From the NCBI RefSeq assembly GCF_016616235.1, contig NZ_CP067100.1, forward strand, positions 6,631,001 through 6,695,000: a stretch of DNA of 64,000 nt, in the 5' to 3' direction. How positions within the stretch are numbered: position 1 is the stretch's first letter; each line of letters starts with the position of its first letter. The notes under the pieces were generated by a model, which saw only the letters and a program-made list of their open reading frames with translations, was not told the DNA's origin and did no database searches. This DNA comes from Bradyrhizobium diazoefficiens. Its GTDB lineage: Bacteria; Pseudomonadota; Alphaproteobacteria; Rhizobiales; Xanthobacteraceae. Position numbers and translations under genes: made by a program. Below, piece by piece: positions 1 through 8,600 of the stretch.

Positions 1-24
1 GACTTCGCGCACTTTTACGGCAAC

Positions 25-627
25 ATGTCAGCTGCGAACCGTACCGTTCAGCAGACGAAGACCCATGTCCCCACGACCGGCGACGAGACGTCCGCTGTCG
101 CGGACATGATGATAGGGATGACCAACCAGCCAGATATTAAAGCTGCCAAGAAGAATGGCGGAGCGCTCATGCATGTGGTCGATACTGTGCTCCAGGTAGG
201 CTCGAAGGTACTTGATTGGGAGGCCACAGCAGTCGGCTTACTCGGCTTCATTCCGGGCTTGGGCGAAATAGCGGATGCGGTAGCGATGGGGCTCGAGGTC
301 GAGTCGCAAGCAGCGAACATTGTGCACACGGCTATTACCGGAGGCAATATGAAAAAGGCGCTGGCAGAAGCAGGTCTCAATGTCGCCGCGCAGGCCATTG
401 GCTGTATCGCGGGGCCGCAGGTCAAATTGGCGATGCGCGAGGGCCTCGCAAAGACGGTGCTGCAAGAGGCGGCGACGAGAGGGATCGATATGACGATCTC
501 GGAGGCGCAATCCTATGCGGACAACTATTTGAACGACCTGAAGGCGCGGCTTGAGACCGAGTCGACGAGCGTCGCCGATGTTCCGGGTAAGGCCGCCATC
601 ACGCCGTCGTCTCAGAACGCGGCCTGA
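25..627 (+). CDS. Unrecognised protein with hydrophobic helices, probably 5'-partial
   Basis: A 200-residue reading frame that I do not recognise. The middle has a hydrophobic, glycine-rich stretch (GLLGFIPGLGEIADAVAMG, about residues 71-89) and a second one (AAQAIGCIAG, about 121-130), flanked by Lys/Glu-rich amphipathic helices. The C-terminus is Ser/Thr/Ala-rich. There is no Shine-Dalgarno sequence before the ATG, and the frame stays open to the window edge, so the true start may lie outside. The helix pattern resembles membrane-active segments of secreted or translocon-like proteins. Its place next to nopT fits a type III-related role, but this is only inferred. Confidence 0.45.
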   Translation: MSAANRTVQQTKTHVPTTGDETSAVADMMIGMTNQPDIKAAKKNGGALMHVVDTVLQVGSKVLDWEATAVGLLGFIPGLGEIADAVAMGLEVESQAANIVHTAITGGNMKKALAEAGLNVAAQAIGCIAGPQVKLAMREGLAKTVLQEAATRGIDMTISEAQSYADNYLNDLKARLETESTSVADVPGKAAITPSSQNAA

Positions 628-1186
628 GGCCGGTTGCGCTGGCAATCTCCGGCTCGGTGTATCCTTTCAATGGCGAATGATGCGAACCTCGCCGCCACGT
701 TCAAGCGCGTAACGGCGAGGACCTCGCGCAGAAGACTCCACCTTCCACCGAGAAGCCGTCCCTTGGCAAGCGTGAGAAGAATGCGCGCCGGCAACAGGCA
801 CTCTCAGCAGCAAGTGAACCCCTGGCGCTAACGCCGCCGTTGCATGCAACGTCCGATCGCCCTGCCTTGGGTCTGGCCGAGACTGCGAGCAGGGCCAGCT
901 CGACGCCTTGGAACGCGGTTTTGGCTCGGCTACAAGGCAAATTGCTTGCTATGTGCCAGATTTCGACGGGCGGGTATTTTCGAACCTGACGATCGGCTTT
1001 TCTAACTGAACCCTCTGCGGTCGAGACCTCACCTCCGAGCTTAACTCGGAGGTGTCCAAACCTCTATTCTCAATCAATCCAGCTGTCCTTGCGCTCTGTG
1101 CTGAACAGGGGGGAATGGATCCCGCATTCTTGCTGAGCTTGCCGGCGTTGTTAGAACGCCAGTTGTCCGCCGAGTGCAGGCCCGGC
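628..1186. other. Intergenic, no gene recognised
   Basis: Short overlapping frames occur on both strands here, but none has a recognisable family, a good ribosome site or consistent coding character. The + strand frame at 1052-1363 runs into the antisense of nopT1 and is probably a shadow. Confidence 0.4.
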
Positions 1187-2110
1187 TCAGTATACTTTTT
1201 GTGTGGTGATTGTCGTCAAATGCTGCTGGTTGGGGTTCCTGTAACGATTGGCGAGGCTTTGCCACAAGCCCTCCATCTCTTCTGGTTGAACGGTAAATTC
1301 TCCGTAGTTTGGATCGAAGAGTGTAGTACTTCCATTCGACGCCGACGTTGCGACTACGTGTGAGCCACCTTCGGCGAAATACAAACTGAGCAAATATTTC
1401 GATCCGTCGTTGGTGATTTTCCCCACCATGCGCGAGAGGCTCGAAGAGTCGCCGAATTCATAGACCTTCTCTTTTCCGGATGGCTGCAAGCCTGCTTCCC
1501 GCAACACGCTGTTTTGTGCTTCAAGGTCTGCCTGAGAAGCTTCTGCTCCTCTCCTTAGCAGGTGATCCTTCATATCCTGATACTGCTCCTGCCGCACAGC
1601 CGCTGCGCCGTGCCTTTGTGATCCGGGTGTTAGCGCACGCATTCGGGCCGACGGGGTGTTGCTGAGAATGGAGAACCACTCCGCCGTTAACCCGACGCAG
1701 ATGCCGTTTATATTCGCCTCGTGCAATTCGGCCGTCCTGTATTCGAACAGAGAGGTGCTCCACCTCGCCGGTGAGGATGTACTGGGATTGCGAGGACCGC
1801 TGGTCTGTGGCCTGCTGACGCAGCACCCCATTTTGTCGGGCAACTCCCCAGGCGGCAGCCTCCTCCGCGACGTGAGATTTGGCCTGTTTCTGCCGAATGA
1901 AAGCCTGTCAAACTCCGTGATAGGGGGCTCGGAAAGGAGCGAGTACGGCCCTGTTGGCGTCGGAGGCGAACTCGCATGGGTATCTGGCACCGATCGGGCC
2001 GACATGCCCGCAAGTATCTGCTGAAAGCCGTCGCTGGCCACCGAATGGCTCGGCTCGTGAGCTTGGCTAGGACGTGTGGATAGGTCACTGATTTGATTAT
2101 GCACGGCCAT
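1187..2110 (-). CDS. nopT1: Type III effector NopT1, YopT-family (C58) cysteine protease
   Basis: A 307-residue protease of the YopT/AvrPphB family, delivered into plant cells by the rhizobial type III system. The catalytic triad is visible: Cys138 in GICVGLTAEW, His251 in GGSHVVATS and Asp266 in TTLFDPNYGEF. The N-terminal 90 residues are Ser/Pro-rich, as in secretion signals. DKMGCC (residues 92-97) matches the known NopT self-cleavage site, which exposes Gly for myristoylation and Cys for palmitoylation. The ATG follows GAAGGGAAG, and a tts box lies about 75 bases upstream. It is a diverged paralogue of the gene at 16614-17435. The assignment to the 1 rather than the 2 copy is by resemblance only. 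Confidence 0.88.
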   Translation of the reverse strand: MAVHNQISDLSTRPSQAHEPSHSVASDGFQQILAGMSARSVPDTHASSPPTPTGPYSLLSEPPITEFDRLSFGRNRPNLTSRRRLPPGELPDKMGCCVSRPQTSGPRNPSTSSPARWSTSLFEYRTAELHEANINGICVGLTAEWFSILSNTPSARMRALTPGSQRHGAAAVRQEQYQDMKDHLLRRGAEASQADLEAQNSVLREAGLQPSGKEKVYEFGDSSSLSRMVGKITNDGSKYLLSLYFAEGGSHVVATSASNGSTTLFDPNYGEFTVQPEEMEGLWQSLANRYRNPNQQHLTTITTQKVY

Positions 2111-2184
2111 TCTCGCTTCCCTTCAACGGGGTGCCACTTCGCAGTGAGCTCTCGCTGCTTAGGCCCTGCTTTGAATGATGTTTT

Positions 2185-2207
2185 GACAAGCTGATGACAA
2201 GCTGACG
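2185..2207 (-). promoter_or_regulatory. tts box of nopT1
   Basis: On the - strand the site reads CGTCAGCTTGTCATCAGCTT, close to the rhizobial TtsI-binding tts box (GTCAGcTTgTCGaaAGCT). It ends about 75 bases before the nopT1 ATG. The nopT2 site lies at almost the same distance from its ATG, which supports both. Confidence 0.75.
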
Positions 2208-2589
2208 GGCAGGCGTTGCCCAGCTTGGAGCGCATCACGAAGAAGGGAACGGCATAGTCTCCTGGCAGGAGCGCGACCGGTGTCTTGGCCCGCCTTGGCC
2301 AGCGATGCCTCAAGCCTTGAGGCGCTCGCAAGGCCTGACGATGGCACCTCCGTGAAACAGGTTCGCCACGGATCGTGGATAGAAGGAAAGGAAACGAAAG
2401 GAAAGGAAAGAAGAACACGTGCCCTTGCCGCTTGGATTTGAAGGGCATCATCCGCTTTTCCTCGGCGAGAACGTTGGTCCGAGCGGAACGATTTGACGAA
2501 GCGTCTAGCGATGCGTGCGACTTATGCAATGCCCACGCTGAGACACGATTTTTCATGAAGTAGGCTTGAACGCACTCAAGCCCTCGCGC
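2208..2589. other. Intergenic with purine-rich GGAAA tract
   Basis: No gene recognised. Positions about 2381-2415 hold a repeated AGGAAA/CGAAAGGAAAGG purine tract on the + strand. Confidence 0.4.
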
Positions 2590-3262
2590 AAGGACGTGCG
2601 GTGCATTCCGAGTTCGTCGCCTGCACGGAGGATGTGTTCGATCTTTATGCCGAAACCCCGATCAGAAGCGCCCGGTGGTCTGCTTTGACGAAAGCCCGAC
2701 CCCAACTCATCGTCGAGGTTGCTCCGACCGATCCCGGTCAAAGCCGGCCAGCTCGAGCACTACGATTGCGAGTACAAGCGCAACGGCACCTTCAGTCTGT
2801 TCATCTTCCTTGACGCGCGCACCGGCCCTTGGCGCAAGGTCGACGTCACCGACAGCCGCGCCGCGGCCGGCTTCGCCGCCTGCATGCGCGACCGTCGCCG
2901 ACGGTCACTTGGCAGAGCGAATCCGAGCCCTGCTGGATAATATGCCCACCCACTCCGTCGGCGCGCTTTACCAAGCCTTCCTTTCGGCCGAGGCGCGCCG
3001 CCGCCTGTGCTGGCTCCAGTTCCACTACGTCCCCAAGCATGCCAACTGGCTGAGCATGGCCGAGATCGAGATTGGCGTGCTGCGCAGCCACTTCCTGGAT
3101 CGGCGGATCCAATGGACACAACGCATCCTGTCCGAGGTGGGGCCTGGGAGCGACAACACAATGCCTCGCGCGCCCGCATCAAATGGATGTTCACAACTGA
3201 GAACGCTCGCGCCAAAGCGGGCCGCGCTTACATCAGCCGGTCTTCGGCCAAAGAGGCATAAT
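2590..3262 (+). pseudogene. IS630-family transposase remnant
   Basis: Pieces of one transposase are spread over different frames. They are FVACTEDVFDLYAE near 2611, then YDCEYKRNGTFSLFIFLDARTGPW near 2760-2830, then the catalytic-domain end HYVPKHANWLSMAEIEIGVL near 3025-3085 and a C-terminal FTTENARAKAGRAYIS. These match the IS630 DDE transposase order (EYERNGT, then YTPKHGSWLNMAEIEL). Several frameshifts and the missing N-terminal third make it inactive. It separates nopT1 from the trehalose synthase effector gene. Confidence 0.8.
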
Positions 3263-3312
3263 CACCGTGCCGAGAACCAGTCGCTCAGTCCGCCTCCCTT
3301 GGTCTGCACGCA

Positions 3313-5031
3313 TTAGGACGGCAAGACCCAGCGCGTATCCTGTACATGCTTCACCGCGCCATTCAGCTCCTCCGGGGTTTCGTAGCTGGGCATTTCGGCC
3401 TCGTTGAGCCAACCGAAGCCGAGATATCGGAACTGATCCGCTGGCACCGCCACCCGACTGTGGCCGAGCTCGCGAAGGAAGTCCTTCGACCAGTCGTGGA
3501 TCGTATAAGCCTCAAGCTTGTCCATCATCGGTCGCCAGCGTTCGATGCGCTCCTCGCGCGGCATCTCAGTCGCTGTCGAAATCGCAGTCGCGATGTCGTC
3601 AGGAGAGGCCGGATCCACGTGCAGTGCCTCATTTCCGTTGAGGTCTTCTGCCGCCCCGGCGAACTTCGATAAAATCAGCACACCCGGGTCGTTTGGATCT
3701 TGCGCAGCAACGTACTCTTTTGCCACCAGGTTCATGCCGTCACGCAACGGTGTCACCAGACCAACTTCCGCGGTACGATAGAGGCCCGCGAGTTGCATCT
3801 GCGATACGTGGCCCTTCTCGTAGAGCACCGGCTTCCAGCCCTGGTCCGTTCCGTGCTTACGGTTGACATCGCTGACGAGGCTGTCGATATCGCTCTGATA
3901 TTCACTGTATGCTGGAATGTCCCCGCGCGAAGGCGTCCCAATCTGCAACAGCGAAATGCTGTGCGGCTTATCGGCCAACACCTGATCAAGAGCTTTGATC
4001 CGATTGTCGATACCCTTAGTATAGTCAAGGCGATCCACGCCGATCGCTAGCTTCGTGCCATCGAGTTTGTCCTGCATCGACGAGATCTCCTGACGATGCG
4101 TCGCGAGCGATTGCACTGCGTAGTCAACGAACTGCTTCGGATCGATCCCAATCGGAAACGTTTGGCACCGAGTCAGGCCACGAGCCGAAATAACAGCATC
4201 GCTCTTGCTCTCCAGCCCCAGATGCGCCTGTAGGCAACAGAGGAAATTATCCAGATCGCTGCGGGTTTGAAAGCCGACAAGATCGTATGCCAGCATCGAT
4301 TCCATCAACTCGTGATGATGGGGAACCTTCTCCATCACGTCAGGCCTCGGCCATGGCGTATGCAAGAAAAAGCCGATCGGCTGCTGGATCGAGAGCTCGC
4401 GCAGCTCATCGCCGAGAGGAAGGAAATGATAGTCATGCACCCAAATCGCGCCTCTGTTCTTAAGGCGTGAGAGCGCGCGCGCCATGGAGCAGTTGATCTC
4501 ACGATAGCTCTTATAATGCGCCTCCTCCGAAGGCGACATCCGTTCAGTCAGCGAATGGAATGCCGGCCACAGAGTGGAGTTTGCAAATCCATAGTAGAAG
4601 CTATCATAGTGGGCGGCCGGTAGATCTATCTTTGCAACCTGACCCGTGCCGTGCCGCTTGAGATCATTTAGCCGCTCGCTGCCCTCGCTTAGCGTGCCGG
4701 AGGACCCCGTCCAAACGGCGCCGGAACGTTCAACGACTGGCTCAAGGGCCGCGGCAAGACCACCCGTCTTGGGCTTGCTGGGATCGAAGGTCGACACACG
4801 GTTCGAAACAACAACTAGTTTCTCATCTGACAGCTGAGACTCCATGCCAGTTGCCGCCTCGCGCTGGGCAAGGACAACATGAGGGCCATCCGCTGGCTTC
4901 GCCCGCCCCAGTGCGGCTTGGCTCAGCTGCTGCTCGAAATCGGCTTGGTTCATTTTCAGCTGTTCTGGCCTGGCGCGCGACGTGACAGGAGCAGCTGCAG
5001 GAACGGATTTCATGACATTAAACGGATCCAT
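3313..5031 (-). CDS. Trehalose-6-phosphate synthase, probable type III effector
   Basis: A 572-residue GT20 enzyme joining UDP-glucose and glucose-6-phosphate to trehalose-6-phosphate. Family motifs are intact: SNRVSTFDPSKPKTGGLAAA at about 80-100, WVHDYHFLPL, FLHTPWPRPD, GVDRLDYTKGI and LRDGMNLVAKEYVAAQ. About 75 extra residues precede the catalytic domain; they are Ala/Gln/Pro-rich and unlike cytosolic OtsA, which starts almost at the SNR motif. The ATG follows GGAGGTATAG. A canonical tts box lies 70 bases upstream, which ties it to TtsI and type III secretion. Ralstonia RipTPS is a known effector with this activity. I infer a similar secreted role; no phosphatase (OtsB) gene is adjacent. 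Confidence 0.85.
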   Translation of the reverse strand: MDPFNVMKSVPAAAPVTSRARPEQLKMNQADFEQQLSQAALGRAKPADGPHVVLAQREAATGMESQLSDEKLVVVSNRVSTFDPSKPKTGGLAAALEPVVERSGAVWTGSSGTLSEGSERLNDLKRHGTGQVAKIDLPAAHYDSFYYGFANSTLWPAFHSLTERMSPSEEAHYKSYREINCSMARALSRLKNRGAIWVHDYHFLPLGDELRELSIQQPIGFFLHTPWPRPDVMEKVPHHHELMESMLAYDLVGFQTRSDLDNFLCCLQAHLGLESKSDAVISARGLTRCQTFPIGIDPKQFVDYAVQSLATHRQEISSMQDKLDGTKLAIGVDRLDYTKGIDNRIKALDQVLADKPHSISLLQIGTPSRGDIPAYSEYQSDIDSLVSDVNRKHGTDQGWKPVLYEKGHVSQMQLAGLYRTAEVGLVTPLRDGMNLVAKEYVAAQDPNDPGVLILSKFAGAAEDLNGNEALHVDPASPDDIATAISTATEMPREERIERWRPMMDKLEAYTIHDWSKDFLRELGHSRVAVPADQFRYLGFGWLNEAEMPSYETPEELNGAVKHVQDTRWVLPS

Positions 5032-5091
5032 TCTATACCTCCGATTCAGTCATCAGAACGGTTAGCGCGGGACGTCCATGCTTCTCATCTT

Positions 5092-5118
5092 AGGAGCTCG
5101 AGCTTTCGAGAAACTGAC
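5092..5118 (-). promoter_or_regulatory. tts box of the trehalose-6-phosphate synthase gene
   Basis: The - strand reads GTCAGTTTCTCGAAAGCT (5118 to 5101), an almost exact match to the rhizobial tts box core GTCAGnTTnTCGAAAGCT. It ends 70 bases upstream of the ATG at 5031, the usual spacing. This is the best tts match in the window. Confidence 0.85.
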
Positions 5119-5658
5119 TAGATTCAGAGCGAGTATTGGTGGCCGCAAGAACAAGCTGGAAGCGGTGCCAATCTCTATTGTTTTGAGGATGCCACGATGG
5201 AAGTCGAGGCGTCCTATGACGAATTTCTTACGACGACCGACTGAAGAGGATACGCTTTGAAGACCAGGCTCGGCCGTCTGAGTGGCGGCTTGAGCTTTCG
5301 GGAGAAGAACCACCCTTCTCCGCGACAAGTCGCGCAACTTGCGCTGCTCCATTACCACGCATGTCGCCAGATGCATTGAGGATACCGGATTTATCCTTCA
5401 TGCCTCACAGCAGATCTTGAACGCATTCTCGCCACGCTGGCCGACGGGATCCGCGGCGCATTGCGGGGGCCAGCCGTGGCGGACGACTGACTTCGCTACC
5501 CGCGTGCGAAACAGCTCGCGCCGATCGAGAACAGGTGTCGTAGCGACGCCCAACCATGGCTGCATCGCGATCAGCGGAGTGCGCGCGAGGTGAAGAGACC
5601 GTTCAGCACGATCGTTCAGCGCGACATCGACGGTCATGGAACCTTGTGAGCGACCACG
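5119..5658. other. Intergenic, no gene recognised
   Basis: Between the trehalose synthase promoter and the end of the SKWP effector. Several short frames occur on both strands, but none has recognisable motifs. Confidence 0.4.
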
Positions 5659-8600
5659 TCATGGTGTCGCTCCGATCACATTGGCCGGTGTCCGGTCCAC
5701 GCCCCCTTCGCCGCAAAGATGGGCATGCAGCGCAGCGACACATTGATCTGCGTTCTTGTTGTCACGTTTTTGACCTGGGACGATCGTGAGATCGGCAAGT
5801 TGATAAAATGGCGCGCGCTCGCTGATCAGCTGCGCGATCGTGTCCTCGCGGCTCGCGGTCTGCAACAGCGGGCGAGTGGTGTCACGACGAAGGCGTTTCC
5901 TGATCTCGCCTATATCGGTATTTAGCCAGATCGAGACCGCCTTATCGGCAACGTGCCGCCGCGTCTCCTCATGCATGAATGCGCCGCCACCGGTCGCCAG
6001 CACCACCGGCCCGGACCCAAGAAACCGTGCGATCGAGCTCGCCTCGAGCTCCCGGAAATGCTGCTCTCCTTTGCTCGCAAAAATCTCTGTTATCGACATG
6101 CGAGCCGCCGTCTCAATTTTTTTGTCGGAATCGATGAAGGGCAGGCCTAGTCGTCGCGCAAGATAGGGGCCAATGGTGGATTTTCCGGAACCGGGCATGC
6201 CGACGAGGACGATCGGCCGCCCGTTAAGAGCCGCGACAATCTCCTTTGCACCAGGCTCGAGCGTTCTTGACTGTTCGGCAGATCGCAAGCCGAATGCCGC
6301 GCGAACGCCACCGGTATACGCCCCTTCGATTGACCAGTGGGGAATGTTTCTGACACCTTCCGGTATCGCAACTTCTTTGCAGATATCTCGCGCGCGTTGC
6401 GTGAGTTGCTCTATCTTATGGGGATCCGGTGCATCCCCTCTGCGCCGTCGCTGGATCTCCTTATACGTGTCGTGATTGGCAACTTTCGCCTTGTAGCTGG
6501 CCGGCGTGTGGAACTCCGCATCGAAGCGGTAGCCACCGGGCGTCGCGAGCACAGTCTTCATGCCAACAAACGTCGGAACGCTCATCCTGAACCAGTTGGT
6601 GGTGCTGATTTCCGCGTAGCCTTGCTCCTCGAACGCCAGCATGGCTCGCCGGAACGCACGTACAAAGTCCTTGTCGGGCACTTCGAAGACATGGCGAACA
6701 GCACTGCTGATCAGCTGTGAGTCGCGTTCGGCGGCATCATTCATCTGCATGAGTTGGTCTCTGAGGGAGTTCTCCGTTTTCAGCCGGTGGTCGAGATGGG
6801 GCATTTTCACGTCGATGCCCGTTTGCCGGAGACTTTCGACAACCTGCAGTGCCGCTGCGGTGATTTCCTTCTCTTCAGCAGAGGCGCGGGCAGCCTCAAT
6901 TCGAGCGCGCTCTGAAGCCTGCTCGCGGGTTAGCGTCATTGTGTTGGAAGATTCCGGGGCAGCCCGTAGTGCAAAGGGGCGAGGCAAGATCCCTTTATCC
7001 GAAGCGAGTTTGATCGAGACTTCCATGATTGAAGCCGCCAATGTGGGATTGTCCTTCAGATCCGCCAAGGTCGTGTCGATATTGAATCTTCCCTGGTTGA
7101 GGGTCGCCGCCATGGACTTGACATAGGGTACAGGCTTCACGCCCGGCGTCTGTTGCAGGAGCCGCTGGAGTCCTTGGCATTTCTTCATGAAAAGCGCGAC
7201 GCTCGTGTCGGATTTAAAGGCGTCCGTTCCGACCTTGATGCCGAGGCTCAGGAGGTTACTTGCGCTTTGCACGAGGTCATCCGCAATGTACCCATCCGGA
7301 CGCGGATCGATGCGCGCAGGATAGTGGTCGAGCAAGACCTGGATGCGGTCGCGTGGGTGGGTGGCTGCTGGATAGGCCTCCGCCAGATCTGGGAAAAGCT
7401 CTGCAAGCGCCCGGCTCACCGTCAGCCTGTTGTCGCCCACGGTTTCGGCTGTTTCGGGGAGCACCTGCTCATCCGTGCTTTCTGCCCACGCCTGGAGCTC
7501 GGAGACGAGCAACTCGGCAAACTCGTGGGCGACTGGATGGTCTGCAGCCTTGATCTCGCGCCTTGCTCTGTCGAGCTTGTCCTCTATGTCATGGCCACTC
7601 ACCTGTTCCTCGTTCAGTAGCTGACGGATGTCGCGCCTGAGTTCGTGGTGAACACCCTCGTACGTACCAAAGATGGCGCGCTCGGCAAACCAGCGTCGTG
7701 CTTGATGGGACTGCGCCAGAAAGCTCCGCTGCAGGCCGCTATAAATTTCCAAAGCATCCCGCGTCGCCGCGAGGATCTGGCTGGCACGACTGAATTGGTA
7801 ATTGTCGCTCTCAATGGCCGGAGTATAGGACTTTGGCGGCTTGAGCGAGCGAACTCCGCGAGCTTGCTCCTTCTCATCGAACTCGCGAACATGCTCATAT
7901 AGCTGGGGCCGGTCGCCAATGATAACGACGGTATCTCCGTCGAAGTCGCCGTCGAGCTTTTTCTGCTCGCCAGTCGGGACGGCCACCAACGACCCCGGAG
8001 CGAACACCTCGGTCGCCTGCAGGATGCCGACGCAGTCGAGCGGCGTGTCTTTCTTTGCGCGGTCCTTGCGCTCGGTCCAGCTCGAATGGCTCTTGATGTC
8101 CTCGGCCGACAACACCAGTCCACGGTCGGCGTAGTCGGCCGGCCACATCGCATCCGGCACCACGATCAGAATGCCTTTGGCAAAGAAGCTCGGATCGTCC
8201 GCCGCCAGCTCCTCCCGTGACTTCTGGGCAACACTGAAACTGTACTGCATGGCCGCGCATCGATCGAGAAATGCCGCGGTCGGATCGCCGTCGGCTGCCG
8301 ACTTGACTCGTTCGGGTGCGAGCGGGCGCAGGTTGGGGGTGTCATAGGGAGATCGCCCGATCAGCACGCCTCCGGTTCGGGTCAACGTTTCGCTCTTGCG
8401 CTTCGGCACATGGAGGTCATCATCGCTCGACGGGACGGCAACAGCACCGGACCCATCGATGTGGCCTGCCGTCACCGTGCGAAACAGCTGATCGCCGATC
8501 AAGCTGTCCCTTCCTCTGCTCTCAAGCCAAACGTTGGCCTTCTCGCGCGCCTCGTCCGCAACCCGCTCACTGCGCGGATAATGTTGCAGCGCCGAGGCCG

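Noticed and set aside
1052..1363. A 103-codon + strand gene before nopT1
   Set aside because: It overlaps the nopT1 3' end antisense and has no motifs or ribosome site.
7933..7953. Reading DGDFDGD as an EF-hand calcium loop
   Set aside because: Position 12 is Ile rather than Glu, no partner loop is present, and the flanking strand pattern fits a barrel better. Not fully excluded.
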